Source: Bryobacteraceae bacterium (lineage in GTDB: Bacteria > Acidobacteriota > Terriglobia > Bryobacterales > Bryobacteraceae). Taken from it: a stretch of DNA of 64,000 bases. Location: NCBI GenBank assembly GCA_029975915.1, contig JARKOC010000466.1, positions 186,001 through 250,000 of the forward strand. Reading direction: 5' to 3'. A program made the translations under genes and the position numbers. Under the pieces are notes generated by a model. That model made no database searches and was not told the DNA's origin. It saw only the letters and a program-made list of their open reading frames with translations. This document shows, piece by piece, positions 50,901 through 61,256 of the stretch. Numbering within the stretch: position 1 is the first letter of the stretch; each line of letters begins with the position of its first letter.

Positions 50901-51923
50901 ATGATCGAGTCCACTCTGTCCGACCTCGAATCCCGCGCGGCCGCCCTTATTGATGCGGCCGCCACCCCTGACGCGCTGGAGGAAGTCCGAGTCGAATTTC
51001 TAGGCCGCAAAGGCGCTCTGGCAGCCATCGGCAAAGACATGGGCAAGCTTACGCCGGACCAGCGCGCCGCCGTGGGTAAGCGCCTGAACGCATTGAAGCA
51101 GGACCTGGAGACGCGTTTCGATACCCGCAAGGCCGCCTTCGACAAAGCCGCGCTCGACGCCCGTCTCGCTTCGGAGTGGCTTGATCTGACGCGTCCCGCC
51201 CCCGGGGTGCGCCCCGGTTCGCTGCACCCCCTGACGCTCATCCAGCGCGAGCTTGAAGACTATTTCACATCACTTGGATTCGCCGTTGTCGACGGCCCCG
51301 AGGTCGAGACTGAGTGGCATAACTTCGACGCGCTGAACATCCCGGCCACTCACCCGGCGCGCGATGCTCAGGATACATTCTGGGTCGAAGGCGGGCACGT
51401 GCTGCGAACGCATACCTCGCCGGTCCAGGTGCGTGCGATGGAAAAGTTTGGCGCGCCGCTGCGGATCATTGCTCCAGGCCGCGTCTTTCGTAATGAGGAA
51501 GTGGACGCCTCACACGAGCACACCTTCTATCAGCTTGAAGGGATGATGGTGGATCGCGACGTCTCCATCGCCCACATGCTGTATTTCATGAAGGGCCTGC
51601 TGGAGGCGATCTTCAAGCGCGAAGTGACGGTTCGATTGCGCCCTGGCTTCTTCCCTTTCGTCGAACCCGGCTTCGAACTCGACATTCAATGCCTGATCTG
51701 CGGCGGCCCAGGGTGCCCGGTTTGCAAGCAGAGCGGATGGGTGGAACTGTTGCCCTGCGGACTGGTTCACCCGAACGTCCTGCGCTCGGGCGGCATCGAC
51801 CCCGATGAGTGGAACGGCTTCGCCTTCGGCCTCGGCCTGACGCGCCTGGTCATGATGCGCTACGCCATCGACGATATCCGCCACCTCGCCTCGGGCGATC
51901 TCCGCTTCCTGCGGCAGTTCTAA
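50901..51923 (+). CDS. pheS: phenylalanyl-tRNA synthetase alpha chain
   Basis: 340 aa from the ATG at 50901; the frame is open upstream but unlike the family. The N-terminal coiled coil (residues 1-85, RAAALIDAAATPDALEEVRVEFLGRKG) is the tRNA-binding arm, and the class II catalytic core includes motif 1 around GPEVETEWHNFDALN, motif 2 RIIAPGRVFRNEEVDASHEHTFYQLEG (residues about 192-218) and motif 3 GFAFGLGLTRLVMMRY. A Cys-rich loop (CLICGGPGCPVC) occurs in many alpha chains. It charges tRNA-Phe as an alpha2-beta2 enzyme with PheT, encoded 21 bases downstream. It is divergent from the tandem hydrolase. Confidence 0.97.
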   Translation: MIESTLSDLESRAAALIDAAATPDALEEVRVEFLGRKGALAAIGKDMGKLTPDQRAAVGKRLNALKQDLETRFDTRKAAFDKAALDARLASEWLDLTRPAPGVRPGSLHPLTLIQRELEDYFTSLGFAVVDGPEVETEWHNFDALNIPATHPARDAQDTFWVEGGHVLRTHTSPVQVRAMEKFGAPLRIIAPGRVFRNEEVDASHEHTFYQLEGMMVDRDVSIAHMLYFMKGLLEAIFKREVTVRLRPGFFPFVEPGFELDIQCLICGGPGCPVCKQSGWVELLPCGLVHPNVLRSGGIDPDEWNGFAFGLGLTRLVMMRYAIDDIRHLASGDLRFLRQF

Positions 51924-51944
51924 GCGAAAAGGATCCAGAAGCCC

Positions 51945-54284
51945 GTGAAGTTCTCCTACAACTGGTTGACCGAAATGCTCGACGGCCCGGTGGCCGATCC
52001 GAAGGAGCTGACGCGCCTCATCACGATGAAGACGGCCGAGTGTGAGGGAGTTGAGCCTTTTGCGCCCTGGCTTGCTCACGCCGTCGCCGCCCGCGTCATT
52101 GAAGTCACGCCCATCGGGGGCAGCCACAACGTCATCGCGAAAATCGACGCCGGGCCAGCGCTTGGCATGAAACAGGTCGTCTGCGGCGCGCCGAATTGCC
52201 GGCCAGGTGTTGTCGCGCCGTACCTGCCCGCAGGGACTGAACTGGATGGCCGGGTGATCCGCAAGGTGACCATCAGCGGAGTGGAGAGCGACGGCATGTT
52301 GGCGTCGGCCGCCGAACTGGCTATCAACCGTGACCACTCGGGCGTGATGGAGATTGAGGCAGACCCGGGGTCGCCTCTGCCCGGACTGTCGCCCGATTGG
52401 GTGATCGAAGTCGACAACAAATCGCTCACCCACCGGCCCGATCTGTGGGGTCACTACGGAATGGCCCGTGAACTTGCCGCCATTACCGGCGCGAAGCTAA
52501 AGGACCCGGTGGATCTTTCGCTGCTGCCCGCGGGTGAACCGCTATACAAGGTCGAAATCGAGGATCATGCGTTGTCGCCGAGATATTCGGCGCTGGTCTT
52601 CGAAAACGTGACCATCCAGCCATCCCCGCTGTGGATGCAAGCGCGGCTGGAAGCCGCCGGCATGAACGCGATCAACAACATCGTCGATGTAACCAACTAC
52701 ATCGCCGCCGAACTCGCCGAGCCGATGCACGCCTTTGACGCCGACAAGCTCCGCGGCGACACCATCTTCGTGCGCCGCGCCAAACCCGGCGAGCAATACG
52801 ACGCGCTGAACGGGGAATCCTACACGCTTGAACCGCGCCACCTCGTCATTGCCGACGCCGGCGGCGCCATCGCCCTTGCGGGCGTCATCGGCGGAGCCGG
52901 ATCGGCCATCGGCGGCGAAACCACGCGCATCGTCCTTGAAAGCGCCAATTTCGACGCGGCCTGCATCCGCAAAACCTCGGCCGAGATGAAGCTGCGCACG
53001 GATGCGTCGATGCGATTCGAGAAGGCGCAGGATCCGCACAACACGGTCCGCGCACTGGCCCGCGCCATTCAGCTTTTCGAAATCGTTTCGCCCGGCATCC
53101 GGCTGTGCGGCGGCCTGATCGACAACTTCAAGGCTCCGCCCGCGCCGGCGCCCATCGAATTACCGATGGACTGGCTCATCCGCAAACTGGGCCGTCCAAT
53201 TGAAGCCGCCCAGGTTCGTTCGATCCTGGAATCGCTTGAATTCCGCGTTGCGGAAGCGCGGCCAGGCGTATTCTCGGTCACTGTCCCTTCTTGGCGCGCT
53301 ACCAAGGACGTCACGATTAAGGATGACCTGATCGAGGAGGTCGGGCGCATGATCGGCTACGGCAGCGTCCCGCCCGCGCCGCCGCTGAAGCCCGTGGAGC
53401 GGCCGTGGGTGAACCAGGAGCGGCTGTTCCACCACGAGATACGCCAGGCGGTTGCCGCACAGGGCTTCACAGAGTCTTATAACTACTCATTCGTCTCAGA
53501 GGCCATGGCCGCGCGATTCGGGTTTACGCCTGCCCAGCATGTTCACGTATTGAATCCCATTTCGGTCGAGCAAAGCCTGATGCGCATCTCGCTACTGCCC
53601 GGCATCCACAAGAACATCGTCGATAACGCGCGTTACTTCGCCGAATTTCGCCTGTTCGAGATCGGCAACGAGATCCACAAGCGTGGCGGTGGAGAATTGC
53701 CGCACGAGATCCCGCACCTGATGGCGGCTATCCACACCAAGGCCGACGGTGCGGCGGCGATCTACGAATTGAAGCGACTGGCCGAAGCGCTGATGCAGGG
53801 CTGTGAAGTCGCGCCGGCGGACGCCCGCCAATACGAGCATCCGGCGCGAACGGCGATGATTGCATGGCGCGGCGAGCAGGTTGGACGCCTTTTCGAACTT
53901 CACCCCTCACTCGTTGAATCGGGCCGCGCTTCGATTCTCGATCTCGATCTTGAAATCCTCTTCAAGCTCGGGCCCACGCCGAAGCGTTACCAACCGTTGC
54001 GCCGGTTCCCGTCGTCGTCGTTCGATCTGTCGGTTGTCGCTGGATTAAGAACGCTCACCGGGGCGCTTGGGGCGCAAATCGCCGCCTCCGCGGGCGAAAA
54101 CTGCGACTCGGTGGAGTTCCTCTATTCCTACCAGGGCCAACCTCTGCCCGGCGACAAGCAAAGCCTGAGCTATCGAATCACTGTCTCAGCGCCCGATCAT
54201 ACGTTGTCGAACGACGAACTGACAGCGATCCGGAATCGGATCATCGAAGCGTTGAAAGCGTCAGGCTACGATCTGCGTGGGTGA
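51945..54284 (+). CDS. pheT: phenylalanyl-tRNA synthetase beta chain
   Basis: 779 aa from a GTG at 51945; AAAGGA lies about ten bases before it. Domains in order: N-terminal tRNA-binding OB fold (about 38-150, VCGAPNCRPGVVAPYLPAGTEL), the B3/B4 editing domain (about 210-380, MNAINNIVDVTNYI), B5 (about 400-475), the catalytic-like core, and a C-terminal FDX-ACB anticodon-binding domain (about 685-779, RRFPSSSFDLSVVAG). The editing region is intact, so Tyr-tRNA-Phe proofreading is expected. It overlaps nothing; a 194-base spacer with no supported gene separates it from the convergent MscS gene. Confidence 0.97.
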   Translation: MKFSYNWLTEMLDGPVADPKELTRLITMKTAECEGVEPFAPWLAHAVAARVIEVTPIGGSHNVIAKIDAGPALGMKQVVCGAPNCRPGVVAPYLPAGTELDGRVIRKVTISGVESDGMLASAAELAINRDHSGVMEIEADPGSPLPGLSPDWVIEVDNKSLTHRPDLWGHYGMARELAAITGAKLKDPVDLSLLPAGEPLYKVEIEDHALSPRYSALVFENVTIQPSPLWMQARLEAAGMNAINNIVDVTNYIAAELAEPMHAFDADKLRGDTIFVRRAKPGEQYDALNGESYTLEPRHLVIADAGGAIALAGVIGGAGSAIGGETTRIVLESANFDAACIRKTSAEMKLRTDASMRFEKAQDPHNTVRALARAIQLFEIVSPGIRLCGGLIDNFKAPPAPAPIELPMDWLIRKLGRPIEAAQVRSILESLEFRVAEARPGVFSVTVPSWRATKDVTIKDDLIEEVGRMIGYGSVPPAPPLKPVERPWVNQERLFHHEIRQAVAAQGFTESYNYSFVSEAMAARFGFTPAQHVHVLNPISVEQSLMRISLLPGIHKNIVDNARYFAEFRLFEIGNEIHKRGGGELPHEIPHLMAAIHTKADGAAAIYELKRLAEALMQGCEVAPADARQYEHPARTAMIAWRGEQVGRLFELHPSLVESGRASILDLDLEILFKLGPTPKRYQPLRRFPSSSFDLSVVAGLRTLTGALGAQIAASAGENCDSVEFLYSYQGQPLPGDKQSLSYRITVSAPDHTLSNDELTAIRNRIIEALKASGYDLRG

Positions 54285-54478
54285 AGCGGGACTCACCTCG
54301 TTGCTTGTCCCTAGTTTCGGTGGCGGTAACAGGAGATTGGACTAATTCCTCCTTGGCCTATTCTCGCCAATTGGCGCACTGTTGGCCGCATCGAACTGGC
54401 GCTCAAGGGCGGCGCGCAGGGCCAGTTGGTGGCGCTTCCCTAGCACAAGCCTATCTTGGGATTGCCGCGCAGATCACG

Positions 54479-55357
54479 TCAACCGTTCACCCGCGGGTCC
54501 GACCCTTCCGCGCTTCTTATATGTAGGTCCCTTTGTGGGTACGGTATGGTGATTCCATTTGTGCGGAATGCTTCAAGGATCGCAAAATTGAGATCGCTCA
54601 CCAGTTTCCCTTTTTTCTGTACGAGAGTTGTGGTCCATGCCCGTAACTCAAAGTGAAGCCCGCTATCGCCGAATTCTAGGAAGCGTACGACGGGAGCCGG
54701 CTCGGCCAGGACATCGCGGTTGGCAGCAGCGATTTCAAGCAAAAGCCGCTCAACAAGGCGGACGTCGCATTCGTATCCAACAGAGACTGGAATGCGGAAC
54801 CGGATTTTCGTATCGGCGTAACTCCAGTTCACCACCTCCTCGGTGATGAACCGCGAGTTCGGAATGATGATGGCGATGTTGTCGTTGGTCAATACAGTTG
54901 TGCTGCGGGCGCGGATCTCGACAACCTGGCCCTCGGTGCCCGCGACTTCGATGCGATCGCCGATTTTGACCGGCCGCTCGAGCAGTACAACAAGTCCGCT
55001 GACCAGGTTGTTGGCGATGTTCTGGAGGCCAAAGCCCAAGCCGATGCCGAGGCCGCCGGCGGCGACGCTCAATGCGGTGAGATCAATGCCAACGGTCTGA
55101 AGGATCAAAAGCAGCCCAACCAGCAGCACGGCGTACTGGAACAAGCTGCCTACGGCCTGGCGAGCGCTGGCATCGAGTTTCGTCCTGGTGAGAAGGCGCC
55201 CAACCAGCCATACCTTGAACCGGCCGGTGATGAAGAACAACAACAGCAAAAGGACGGCCAGTTGAATCAGCACACCGAGGGAGATGCCAGTGGATCCAAT
55301 CGGCAGAATTGGGCGAGAGAGGATTGAATTCAGGTTGTCCCACCATGCGCCGGTCAT
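54479..55357 (-). CDS. MscS-family small mechanosensitive channel
   Basis: 292 aa. Helices at about 25-45, 65-88 and a pore helix TM3 with the family's Gly/Ala pattern (AAGGLGIGLGFGLQNIANNLVSGLVVLLERPVKIGD, residues about 99-133), then the beta domain (VVEIRARSTTVLTNDNIAIIIPN) and alpha/beta cage (SVGYECDVRLVERLLLEIA). These channels open under membrane tension to release solutes during osmotic downshock. Length is typical. It is convergent with pheT and lies 24 bases downstream of the frameshifted transporter gene on the same strand, so it could be co-transcribed with it. Confidence 0.93.
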   Translation of the reverse strand: MTGAWWDNLNSILSRPILPIGSTGISLGVLIQLAVLLLLLFFITGRFKVWLVGRLLTRTKLDASARQAVGSLFQYAVLLVGLLLILQTVGIDLTALSVAAGGLGIGLGFGLQNIANNLVSGLVVLLERPVKIGDRIEVAGTEGQVVEIRARSTTVLTNDNIAIIIPNSRFITEEVVNWSYADTKIRFRIPVSVGYECDVRLVERLLLEIAAANRDVLAEPAPVVRFLEFGDSGLHFELRAWTTTLVQKKGKLVSDLNFAILEAFRTNGITIPYPQRDLHIRSAEGSDPRVNG

Positions 55358-55381
55358 TGAATCGCCTCCATTCTCCAGTTC

Positions 55382-57161
55382 TCAGGGATGAAACGGCCAG
55401 TAGCGGGGGATAAGAATCGTCGCCATGATCCAGAACAGAATGTTGAGCGGGGTTCCCACTCGAATGTAGTCCTTGAATTTGTATGCACCCGGGCCATAGA
55501 TCAAAGTGTTGGTCTGATAGCCGACAGGCGTCATGAAGCTGGAGGACGCAGCGACAGTCACGGCAACAAGGAAAGGCCGCGCATCGACGCCCAACGCCTC
55601 GGCCGAACTGATCGCGATCGGAGCCAGAAGCACTGCGGTCGCCGAGTTCGACATCAATTCAGTCAAGACGGAGGTGCAGAAATACAAGGCCGATAGCAGC
55701 ACCCATGGTCCGAGCGGGCCGAAGACATAGACCACAAAGTTGGACAACAGCGCTGCGGATCCCGTGGTCTCCAGCGCCACGCCCAGAGGCAGTAGTCCAC
55801 CTAACATAAGGATCACTTTCCAGTCCACAGCCGGATAGACTTCCTCGGGCTTCAGGCAACCCGTGAGCACCATGGCGGCGCAGCCGCCCAGCGCAGCCAC
55901 GACGATTGGTACCGCGTTCCATGCGCTGGCCGCGACGACACAGATCAGGATCGCGACGGCCGTAAGGATCTTGCCCGCCCGGATTTTGGGCATCGTCTTC
56001 GGGGTGATAAGGACGAAGGCCGGATGATGAGCCAGCGCTTGGATCCGGTCTTTCCGCACGGATAGAAGGAGCGTATCCCCCCCGGCTCAGAGCAGTGCTG
56101 TCAAGCTTGGTCTGCGCCACTTGTCCGTGGTGCCGGATCGCCAGGACCTTTGCGCCAAAAGTCTCCTTGAACTGAAGGCCTTTCAGCGTGTGCCCAATCA
56201 AAGGCGATCTCGGGGAGACGACAGCCTCGATCAAATCCAGCTGGTCGCCTTCGATGTCCTGATCCCGCCAGCCCAGGTGGGAGATGAGGCTGACGCCAAG
56301 ACGGCTTTGCAGTTTCTGAATTCTGGATGTATCGCAGCTGAGCCTGACCACGTCCCTGGCCTGAAGCACGATCTGCTCCGGACGTGATTGCAGCCGTTCA
56401 CCATCTCGAAAGACGGCAAGAATCTCGACCTCCAGGTCGCGCACCAAAGGTGAGTTAGCCGCGATCGTCCCGACTGACTTGGCTTCCGGTAGCAGGATCA
56501 CATCCGTCAGGTAGCGAGCCATTCCGAACGCCTCGGTCAGGTCCGCCCCGCCGCGCCTTTCCGGGATCAGCCGTATACCTATCAGAAACATGTAGAGAAG
56601 CCCCGCCGCCGCCAGCAGCAGTCCCAGGCTCGTGAACTCGAACATGGAGAAAGGCCTCAAACCGTGGCGTTCGGCGATCGTGCTCACCAGGATGTTGGTC
56701 GAAGTTCCAATGAGCGTACAGACGCCTCCGAACATCGAAGCAAACGACAACGGCATCAGCAGCCGTGAGGGGCTAATGTTCGCGGACCGGCTCACTTCGA
56801 GCACGATCGGCAGCAGGATCGCTACTACGGCCGTATTGTTGATGAAGGCTGAAAAAGCGCCGGCAACGATCATCGTAAGCAGAATCGCCAGCCAAGAGAA
56901 TTTGCGGCCAATCCGGGTCAACTCCGCTGTCGCTGCATTCAAGGCGCCTGTTCGCGACAGACCCGCACTGAGCACGAACATTGCCGCCACGGTGACTGTC
57001 GCAGGATTGCCGAGGCCGGAGAGGCCCTGCTCCGGGGTGACCACCCGCGTGACAATGAGTGCGATGGCCACGAAGATTGCTGTGAGATCCACAGGGAGCT
57101 TCTCCGTGGACAACACATAGACACACGCGGCTGTCAGGATGAGCACGATCGCAATGTCCAT
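55382..57161 (-). pseudogene. SLC13/DASS-type anion transporter with RCK_C domains, frameshifted
   Basis: A +1 frameshift splits one gene. The first part (57161 to about 56080) carries helices (TVAAMFVLSAGLSRTGALNA, FSAFINNTAVVAILLPIV, GTSTNILVS) and two RCK_C/TrkA_C regulatory segments; the second (about 56076 to 55382) carries the remaining helices, including the second NNT-like motif ELMSNSATAVLLAPIAI and MTPVGYQTN. The break is at a run of seven G on the minus strand (56077-56083): with six G the sequence reads ALSRGDTLLLSVRKD, the normal end of the second RCK_C. Restored, it would be about 592 aa, the usual length of sodium/sulfate-type carriers. It may be a true mutation, phase variation, ribosomal slippage or a sequencing error. 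Confidence 0.85.
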
Positions 57162-57396
57162 GAGACACAGTGTAGTCACATCAGGCGAGCGAGCGGCGTG
57201 AAGTGGAAGCCCCGGATTCGGACTTGCGGTGCATGCGAAAGCGTTGATTGAGACTGGTTCTGACGTCCGTCACGCTCGCATCCCGCCCCGCCGGCGAGTT
57301 CATCCTGATCCGGGCAAATCCCCGGATTGCTTCTCAAGATGGCATGATGGAAATCACCCGGCGCGCCGCCGGCGAGCCATTGATAGGAGATTGTTC

Positions 57397-58767
57397 ATGC
57401 CAGAGTCCAGCCGCAGAGAATTCGTAGCCAAGGCGGCGGCTGTCGCCGCGCCCGCTGTTCACACGACTTGGGGCCAATCGCGTCCCAGCAATGAGATCCG
57501 GATGGGCGTGGTTGGATTCCGCAGCCGCGGCCGCGACCACTACCGCGAGTTTGCCAAAATCCCCGGCGTCAAAGTCGCATTCCTTTGCGATATCGATCAG
57601 CGCCTGTTCCCTGGCGCCGTCAAGGAGATCGAGGATCTGGCCGGCAATCGCCCCGAGACCTTCACCGACATCCGCAAGATGCTCGAGCGCAAGGATCTCG
57701 ACGCCATCTCCATCGCCACGCCCGACCACTGGCACGCCCTCATGACAATTTGGGGCTGCCAAGCCGGCAAGGACGTCTACTGCGAAAAGCCCGTCTGCCA
57801 CAACATCAAGGAAGGCCGCAAGATGGTGGAGGCCGCGCGGAAGTACAACCGCATGGTCCAAACAGGTTTGAACCGCCGTAGCGAAATGCGCAACCAAGCA
57901 GGCGTGAAATTCGTCCGCGATGCCTCGTTCGGCAAGGCCTATCGCGCCAAGGCGGTGGTCTATCGCGGGCGCCTCAGTATGGGCCGCGTCCAGGAGTCGT
58001 CGATCCCTCAAGGCGTCAACTGGGACATGTTCCTCGGCCCCGCGCCTTACCGCGCCTTCAGCCTGAGCCGCTTCCACTACTCCTGGCACTACTATTGGGA
58101 CACCGCGACCACTGAGGTCGGCAACAACGGCGTCCACGCCATCGACATCGTGCGCTGGGCTCTGAACAAGAATGAGCACCCGGTGAAGATCCATTGCGCC
58201 GGCGGCAAGTTCGCCGACGACGACACAGACCAGGAAACGCCCAATCTGCAAAACGCCGTGTTTGAATATGCCGACGGCACGCTGGTCGATCTCGAAGTGA
58301 CGACGCTGCCCAGCCCGACGTTCGGCGGCGTCCATATGGGCGAGTTCTTCTACACGCCGAACGGCTATGTCACCTCGGCCAAGCGCTGGTCCACAGTGCG
58401 CGGCGTCTTCACGCCGCAACCGACGCCCGATCCGCCGTCAGGCATTTCGCTCCGCGCCGTCAACCTAAGTTTCCCGAACATCAAGTATGAAGATGGGCCG
58501 GTGGTCCCCGACATCGACGCGCCACAGGTCAGCCACTTCCAGAACTTCATCGACTGCGTGAGGTCCCGGAAGCGCGAAAACCTCAACTGCGAGGTCCTCG
58601 AAGGCCATATGTCGACCGCACTCTGCCACCTGGCCAACATCGCCTTCCGTACCGGGCGAAAACTCACCTTCGATCCGAGGACAGAGACCTTCCCCGGCGA
58701 CGCCGAGGCCAATGCGCTGCTGGGACGGAAGTATCGCGAACCATACCTTCTGCCTGAAAACGTATAA
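57397..58767 (+). CDS. Tat-exported Gfo/Idh/MocA family oxidoreductase
   Basis: 456 aa from the ATG at 57397 (GGAGA about seven bases before). A twin-arginine signal opens the protein (SSRREFVAKAAAVAAPAV). The NAD(P)-binding Rossmann strand is IRMGVVGFRSRGRDHYREF, and EKPVCHNIKEGRKMVEAARKYN is the diagnostic family motif with the catalytic-type EKP lysine (residues about 134-155). The C-terminal alpha/beta dimer domain follows (GEFFYTPNGYVTS). Members oxidise or epimerise sugars or cyclitols; Tat-exported ones often keep a tightly bound cofactor in the periplasm. Its neighbours include two Tat-type aldo/keto reductases and a DUF1080 protein, suggesting sugar oxidation outside the cytoplasm. 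Confidence 0.92.
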   Translation: MPESSRREFVAKAAAVAAPAVHTTWGQSRPSNEIRMGVVGFRSRGRDHYREFAKIPGVKVAFLCDIDQRLFPGAVKEIEDLAGNRPETFTDIRKMLERKDLDAISIATPDHWHALMTIWGCQAGKDVYCEKPVCHNIKEGRKMVEAARKYNRMVQTGLNRRSEMRNQAGVKFVRDASFGKAYRAKAVVYRGRLSMGRVQESSIPQGVNWDMFLGPAPYRAFSLSRFHYSWHYYWDTATTEVGNNGVHAIDIVRWALNKNEHPVKIHCAGGKFADDDTDQETPNLQNAVFEYADGTLVDLEVTTLPSPTFGGVHMGEFFYTPNGYVTSAKRWSTVRGVFTPQPTPDPPSGISLRAVNLSFPNIKYEDGPVVPDIDAPQVSHFQNFIDCVRSRKRENLNCEVLEGHMSTALCHLANIAFRTGRKLTFDPRTETFPGDAEANALLGRKYREPYLLPENV

Positions 58768-58829
58768 CTGGAAAACCGTCTCGATCCGGACGGTTCTCCA
58801 ATACAATATCCAAAGGAGGTCCAATCCTG

Positions 58830-59747
58830 ATGAAAAGGCGCTCTTTCCTCGTTTCCACAGTGGCTGCCACCGCGGCGGCGGCCCCAGCCTCTCAGGTCCC
58901 CAAGAGGCCATACAAGGCGGGAGTTGAACTGTCCATCATTGGGTTTGGCGGCATCGTCGCCACCGCCATGCCGCAAAGCGAGGCGGACCGCCGGGTGAAA
59001 GCCGCCTTCGACCGGGGCGTGAATTACTACGACTGCGCCCCCAGCTACGCAAACGGCGAGGCTGAGATTAAGCTGGGCAACGCCTTGAAAGACATCCGGC
59101 CCAAGGTCTTCCTGGCAGAAAAGACCCAGAAGCGCGACGCCATCAGCGCCCAGGCGGAACTTGAACAAACGCTTCGGCGGTTCCACACCGACCACGTGGA
59201 CCTTTATCAATTCCACGCCGTTTCCAGCATGGAGGACGTCGACAAGATCCTGGCTCCCGGCGGCGCCGCTGAAGTCTTCTTCAAGGCGAAGAAAGAGGGC
59301 AAGACCCGCTTCCTCGGGTTCTCAGCCCACGACGCCAAAGCCGCCATCCGTCTGATGGACGCACTCGAACTCGACTCGATCCTGTTCCCGGTGAACTTTA
59401 ATGCCTGGGAAAACGGCGGCTTCGGACCCCAAATTCTACAAAAGGCGAAGTCGAAAGGAATGGCCCGCTTGGCGTTGAAAGCGCTGGCCCTGGGCCGCTG
59501 GAAACAGGGCGCCAAACGAACTCATCCAAAGTGCTGGTACGAGCCGGTTTCAGATCCAGCCTTGGCTAAGCTAGCCCTTCAATTCTCATTAAATCAAGAG
59601 ATTACGGCTGCCGTACCGCCGGGCGACGAGCATATCTTCGACCTTGCCCTGGATATCGCGTGCGGTCCGTTGCCAAAACTACAACCGTCAGAATTAGCGC
59701 GCCTGACCGACGCGGCCAAGTCCTCAGAACCTATCTTCAGGGCGTAA
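58830..59747 (+). CDS. aldo/keto reductase with Tat-like signal
   Basis: 305 aa; AAAGGAGG precedes the ATG by about nine bases. The N-terminus KRRSFLVSTVAATAAAAPAS is a likely Tat signal. The barrel has the AKR active-site strand VNYYDCAPSYANGEAEIKLGNAL (Asp and Tyr), Lys in FLAEKTQK and His in YQFHAV, so the catalytic tetrad is complete. It ends with AVPPGDEHIFDLALD rather than the usual long cofactor loop, and NADP binding in the periplasm is unproven. It follows the Gfo/Idh/MocA gene by 62 bases and is probably co-transcribed. It is related to the 61257-62219 gene, so a duplicated pair flanks the HtrA gene. Confidence 0.9.
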   Translation: MKRRSFLVSTVAATAAAAPASQVPKRPYKAGVELSIIGFGGIVATAMPQSEADRRVKAAFDRGVNYYDCAPSYANGEAEIKLGNALKDIRPKVFLAEKTQKRDAISAQAELEQTLRRFHTDHVDLYQFHAVSSMEDVDKILAPGGAAEVFFKAKKEGKTRFLGFSAHDAKAAIRLMDALELDSILFPVNFNAWENGGFGPQILQKAKSKGMARLALKALALGRWKQGAKRTHPKCWYEPVSDPALAKLALQFSLNQEITAAVPPGDEHIFDLALDIACGPLPKLQPSELARLTDAAKSSEPIFRA

Positions 59748-59770
59748 TAGCTGACAGGGCGCCGGCCCAA

Positions 59771-61189
59771 CTACGGCATTTCGAAGGCCAGGAAGCGGAG
59801 GCGCCCGTCACGCTCCATCTGGACGGCGACGGAGTCTCCGCTTTTCAGCTTGCGGAGAATTTCACGCAGCCTCGCGACAGTGGCGGTTGGTTCACGGTTC
59901 ACGGTGTAGATCACGTCGCCAGCCCGGAAGTTGTCTTCGAGCAAGAGCGAGTCGGCGCTACGCGCCGCGACCAGCACGCCATAATCGCGGCGGACATTAA
60001 TGATCTCCTGTCTCAGCCGCGGTGTCAGGTCCACGGCGAAGATCCCAAGCTCGGGAACCAGGTTCTCCTCACGGCTGGCCAACTCAGCGAATTCGCCTGC
60101 CTGGTCCGGCCTTTCTACCACTGGCACGTCGATGTTCAGCCGGAGTTTGCCCCGCAGCACCTGTAGGCGGACCTTTTCGCCAATCGCCGGGCGGTAGATG
60201 TTGACGTTGAACTGGCGGGCATTCTCCATTGTTTTGCCGTTGAGCGTGCTGATGACATCACCAACCTGCAATCCAGCTTTTTCCGCCGGACCCTCATAGT
60301 CGATATCGCTCACCACCACGCCCCATTCCTGCGGCAAGTGCCAGCCCTGGGAGAGCGCTGGCGTCACCGTCTGCACAGTCACCCCGATATCACCGCGGAT
60401 GACCCGGCCCGACCTTCTGATCTGTTCGACGACATTGGCCACAATATTGCTTGGGACGGCAAATCCCAGGCCCTCGCTTCCGCCGGATTGCGACAGAATC
60501 AGCGTGTTGATGCCGACGACCTTGCCCTCGGTGTTCACCAGCGGGCCTCCGCTGTTGCCGGGATTGATCGGCGCATCGGTCTGGATATAGATCATCGGGT
60601 CATCGGCTTTCAGCTGGCGTGCGGTGGAACTAACGATGCCCATGGTGACGGAGTTGTCCAGCCCCATTGGGTTGCCGAACGCTAAAACGATCTCTCCCTG
60701 CTCGACCTTGTCGGAATCCGCAAGTTCCAGAGAGGGCAATCCCGGGTCTTGTATTTTCAGCAGGGCCACATCGGTCTCAAGGTCAAGCCCGATAATTTCG
60801 CCCTTGACGATCCGGCCCTTGGGCCTCAAGGCGGAGCGTTTGGACGGCTCCTCCGGATCTGCCGAGTCGACCGCGGGCAGCGTCACCTGCACACGTTGCG
60901 CCCCAACCACGACATGCGCATTCGTGATGATGAAGCCGCCCGGGCCGATAATAACGCCTGACCCGGCGCTCTGCTGCCGCGCCGCGACACCGGTTTCGCC
61001 GGCTTCTTCCGCCTCCAACTGGCGGTAGCCGACGGCCATGACTTTCACCACCGAGGCGCCGATGCGCCGGCTAAGCTGCTGAAAACTTTCGCTCAGGCGT
61101 TCAAGCCGGGTGGGAGGTTGCTCCGCTGTCTGAGCAGGGAGTGCCAGGACGCTCAGGGCGGCCAACGCTGCTGCGAACAGGCTTCTCAA
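59771..61189 (-). CDS. HtrA/DegP-type periplasmic serine protease
   Basis: 472 aa. A signal peptide (RSLFAAALAALSVLALPAQT) leads into a trypsin-like domain: catalytic His in GGFIITNAHVVVG, Asp in LETDVALLKI and Ser in INPGNSGGPLVN (residues about 93, 151 and 231 by eye). Two PDZ domains follow (about 290-370, GPAEKAGLQVGDVISTLNG; about 385-470, LEDNFRAGDVIYTVN). The triad is intact. Such proteases refold or degrade damaged envelope proteins. It lies between two aldo/keto-reductase genes and is convergent with the first, with no special link to them evident. Confidence 0.95.
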   Translation of the reverse strand: MRSLFAAALAALSVLALPAQTAEQPPTRLERLSESFQQLSRRIGASVVKVMAVGYRQLEAEEAGETGVAARQQSAGSGVIIGPGGFIITNAHVVVGAQRVQVTLPAVDSADPEEPSKRSALRPKGRIVKGEIIGLDLETDVALLKIQDPGLPSLELADSDKVEQGEIVLAFGNPMGLDNSVTMGIVSSTARQLKADDPMIYIQTDAPINPGNSGGPLVNTEGKVVGINTLILSQSGGSEGLGFAVPSNIVANVVEQIRRSGRVIRGDIGVTVQTVTPALSQGWHLPQEWGVVVSDIDYEGPAEKAGLQVGDVISTLNGKTMENARQFNVNIYRPAIGEKVRLQVLRGKLRLNIDVPVVERPDQAGEFAELASREENLVPELGIFAVDLTPRLRQEIINVRRDYGVLVAARSADSLLLEDNFRAGDVIYTVNREPTATVARLREILRKLKSGDSVAVQMERDGRLRFLAFEMP

Positions 61190-61256
61190 CTGATATCCCC
61201 CGTTTTGTCTTATTCTATGCCTAAGCCGGACAGAATTTTACATCGAAGGAGCCACG

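Noticed and set aside
57334..58419. 361-codon open frame on the minus strand
   Set aside because: Antisense to the Gfo/Idh/MocA gene; amino-acid composition is that of a GC-rich shadow.
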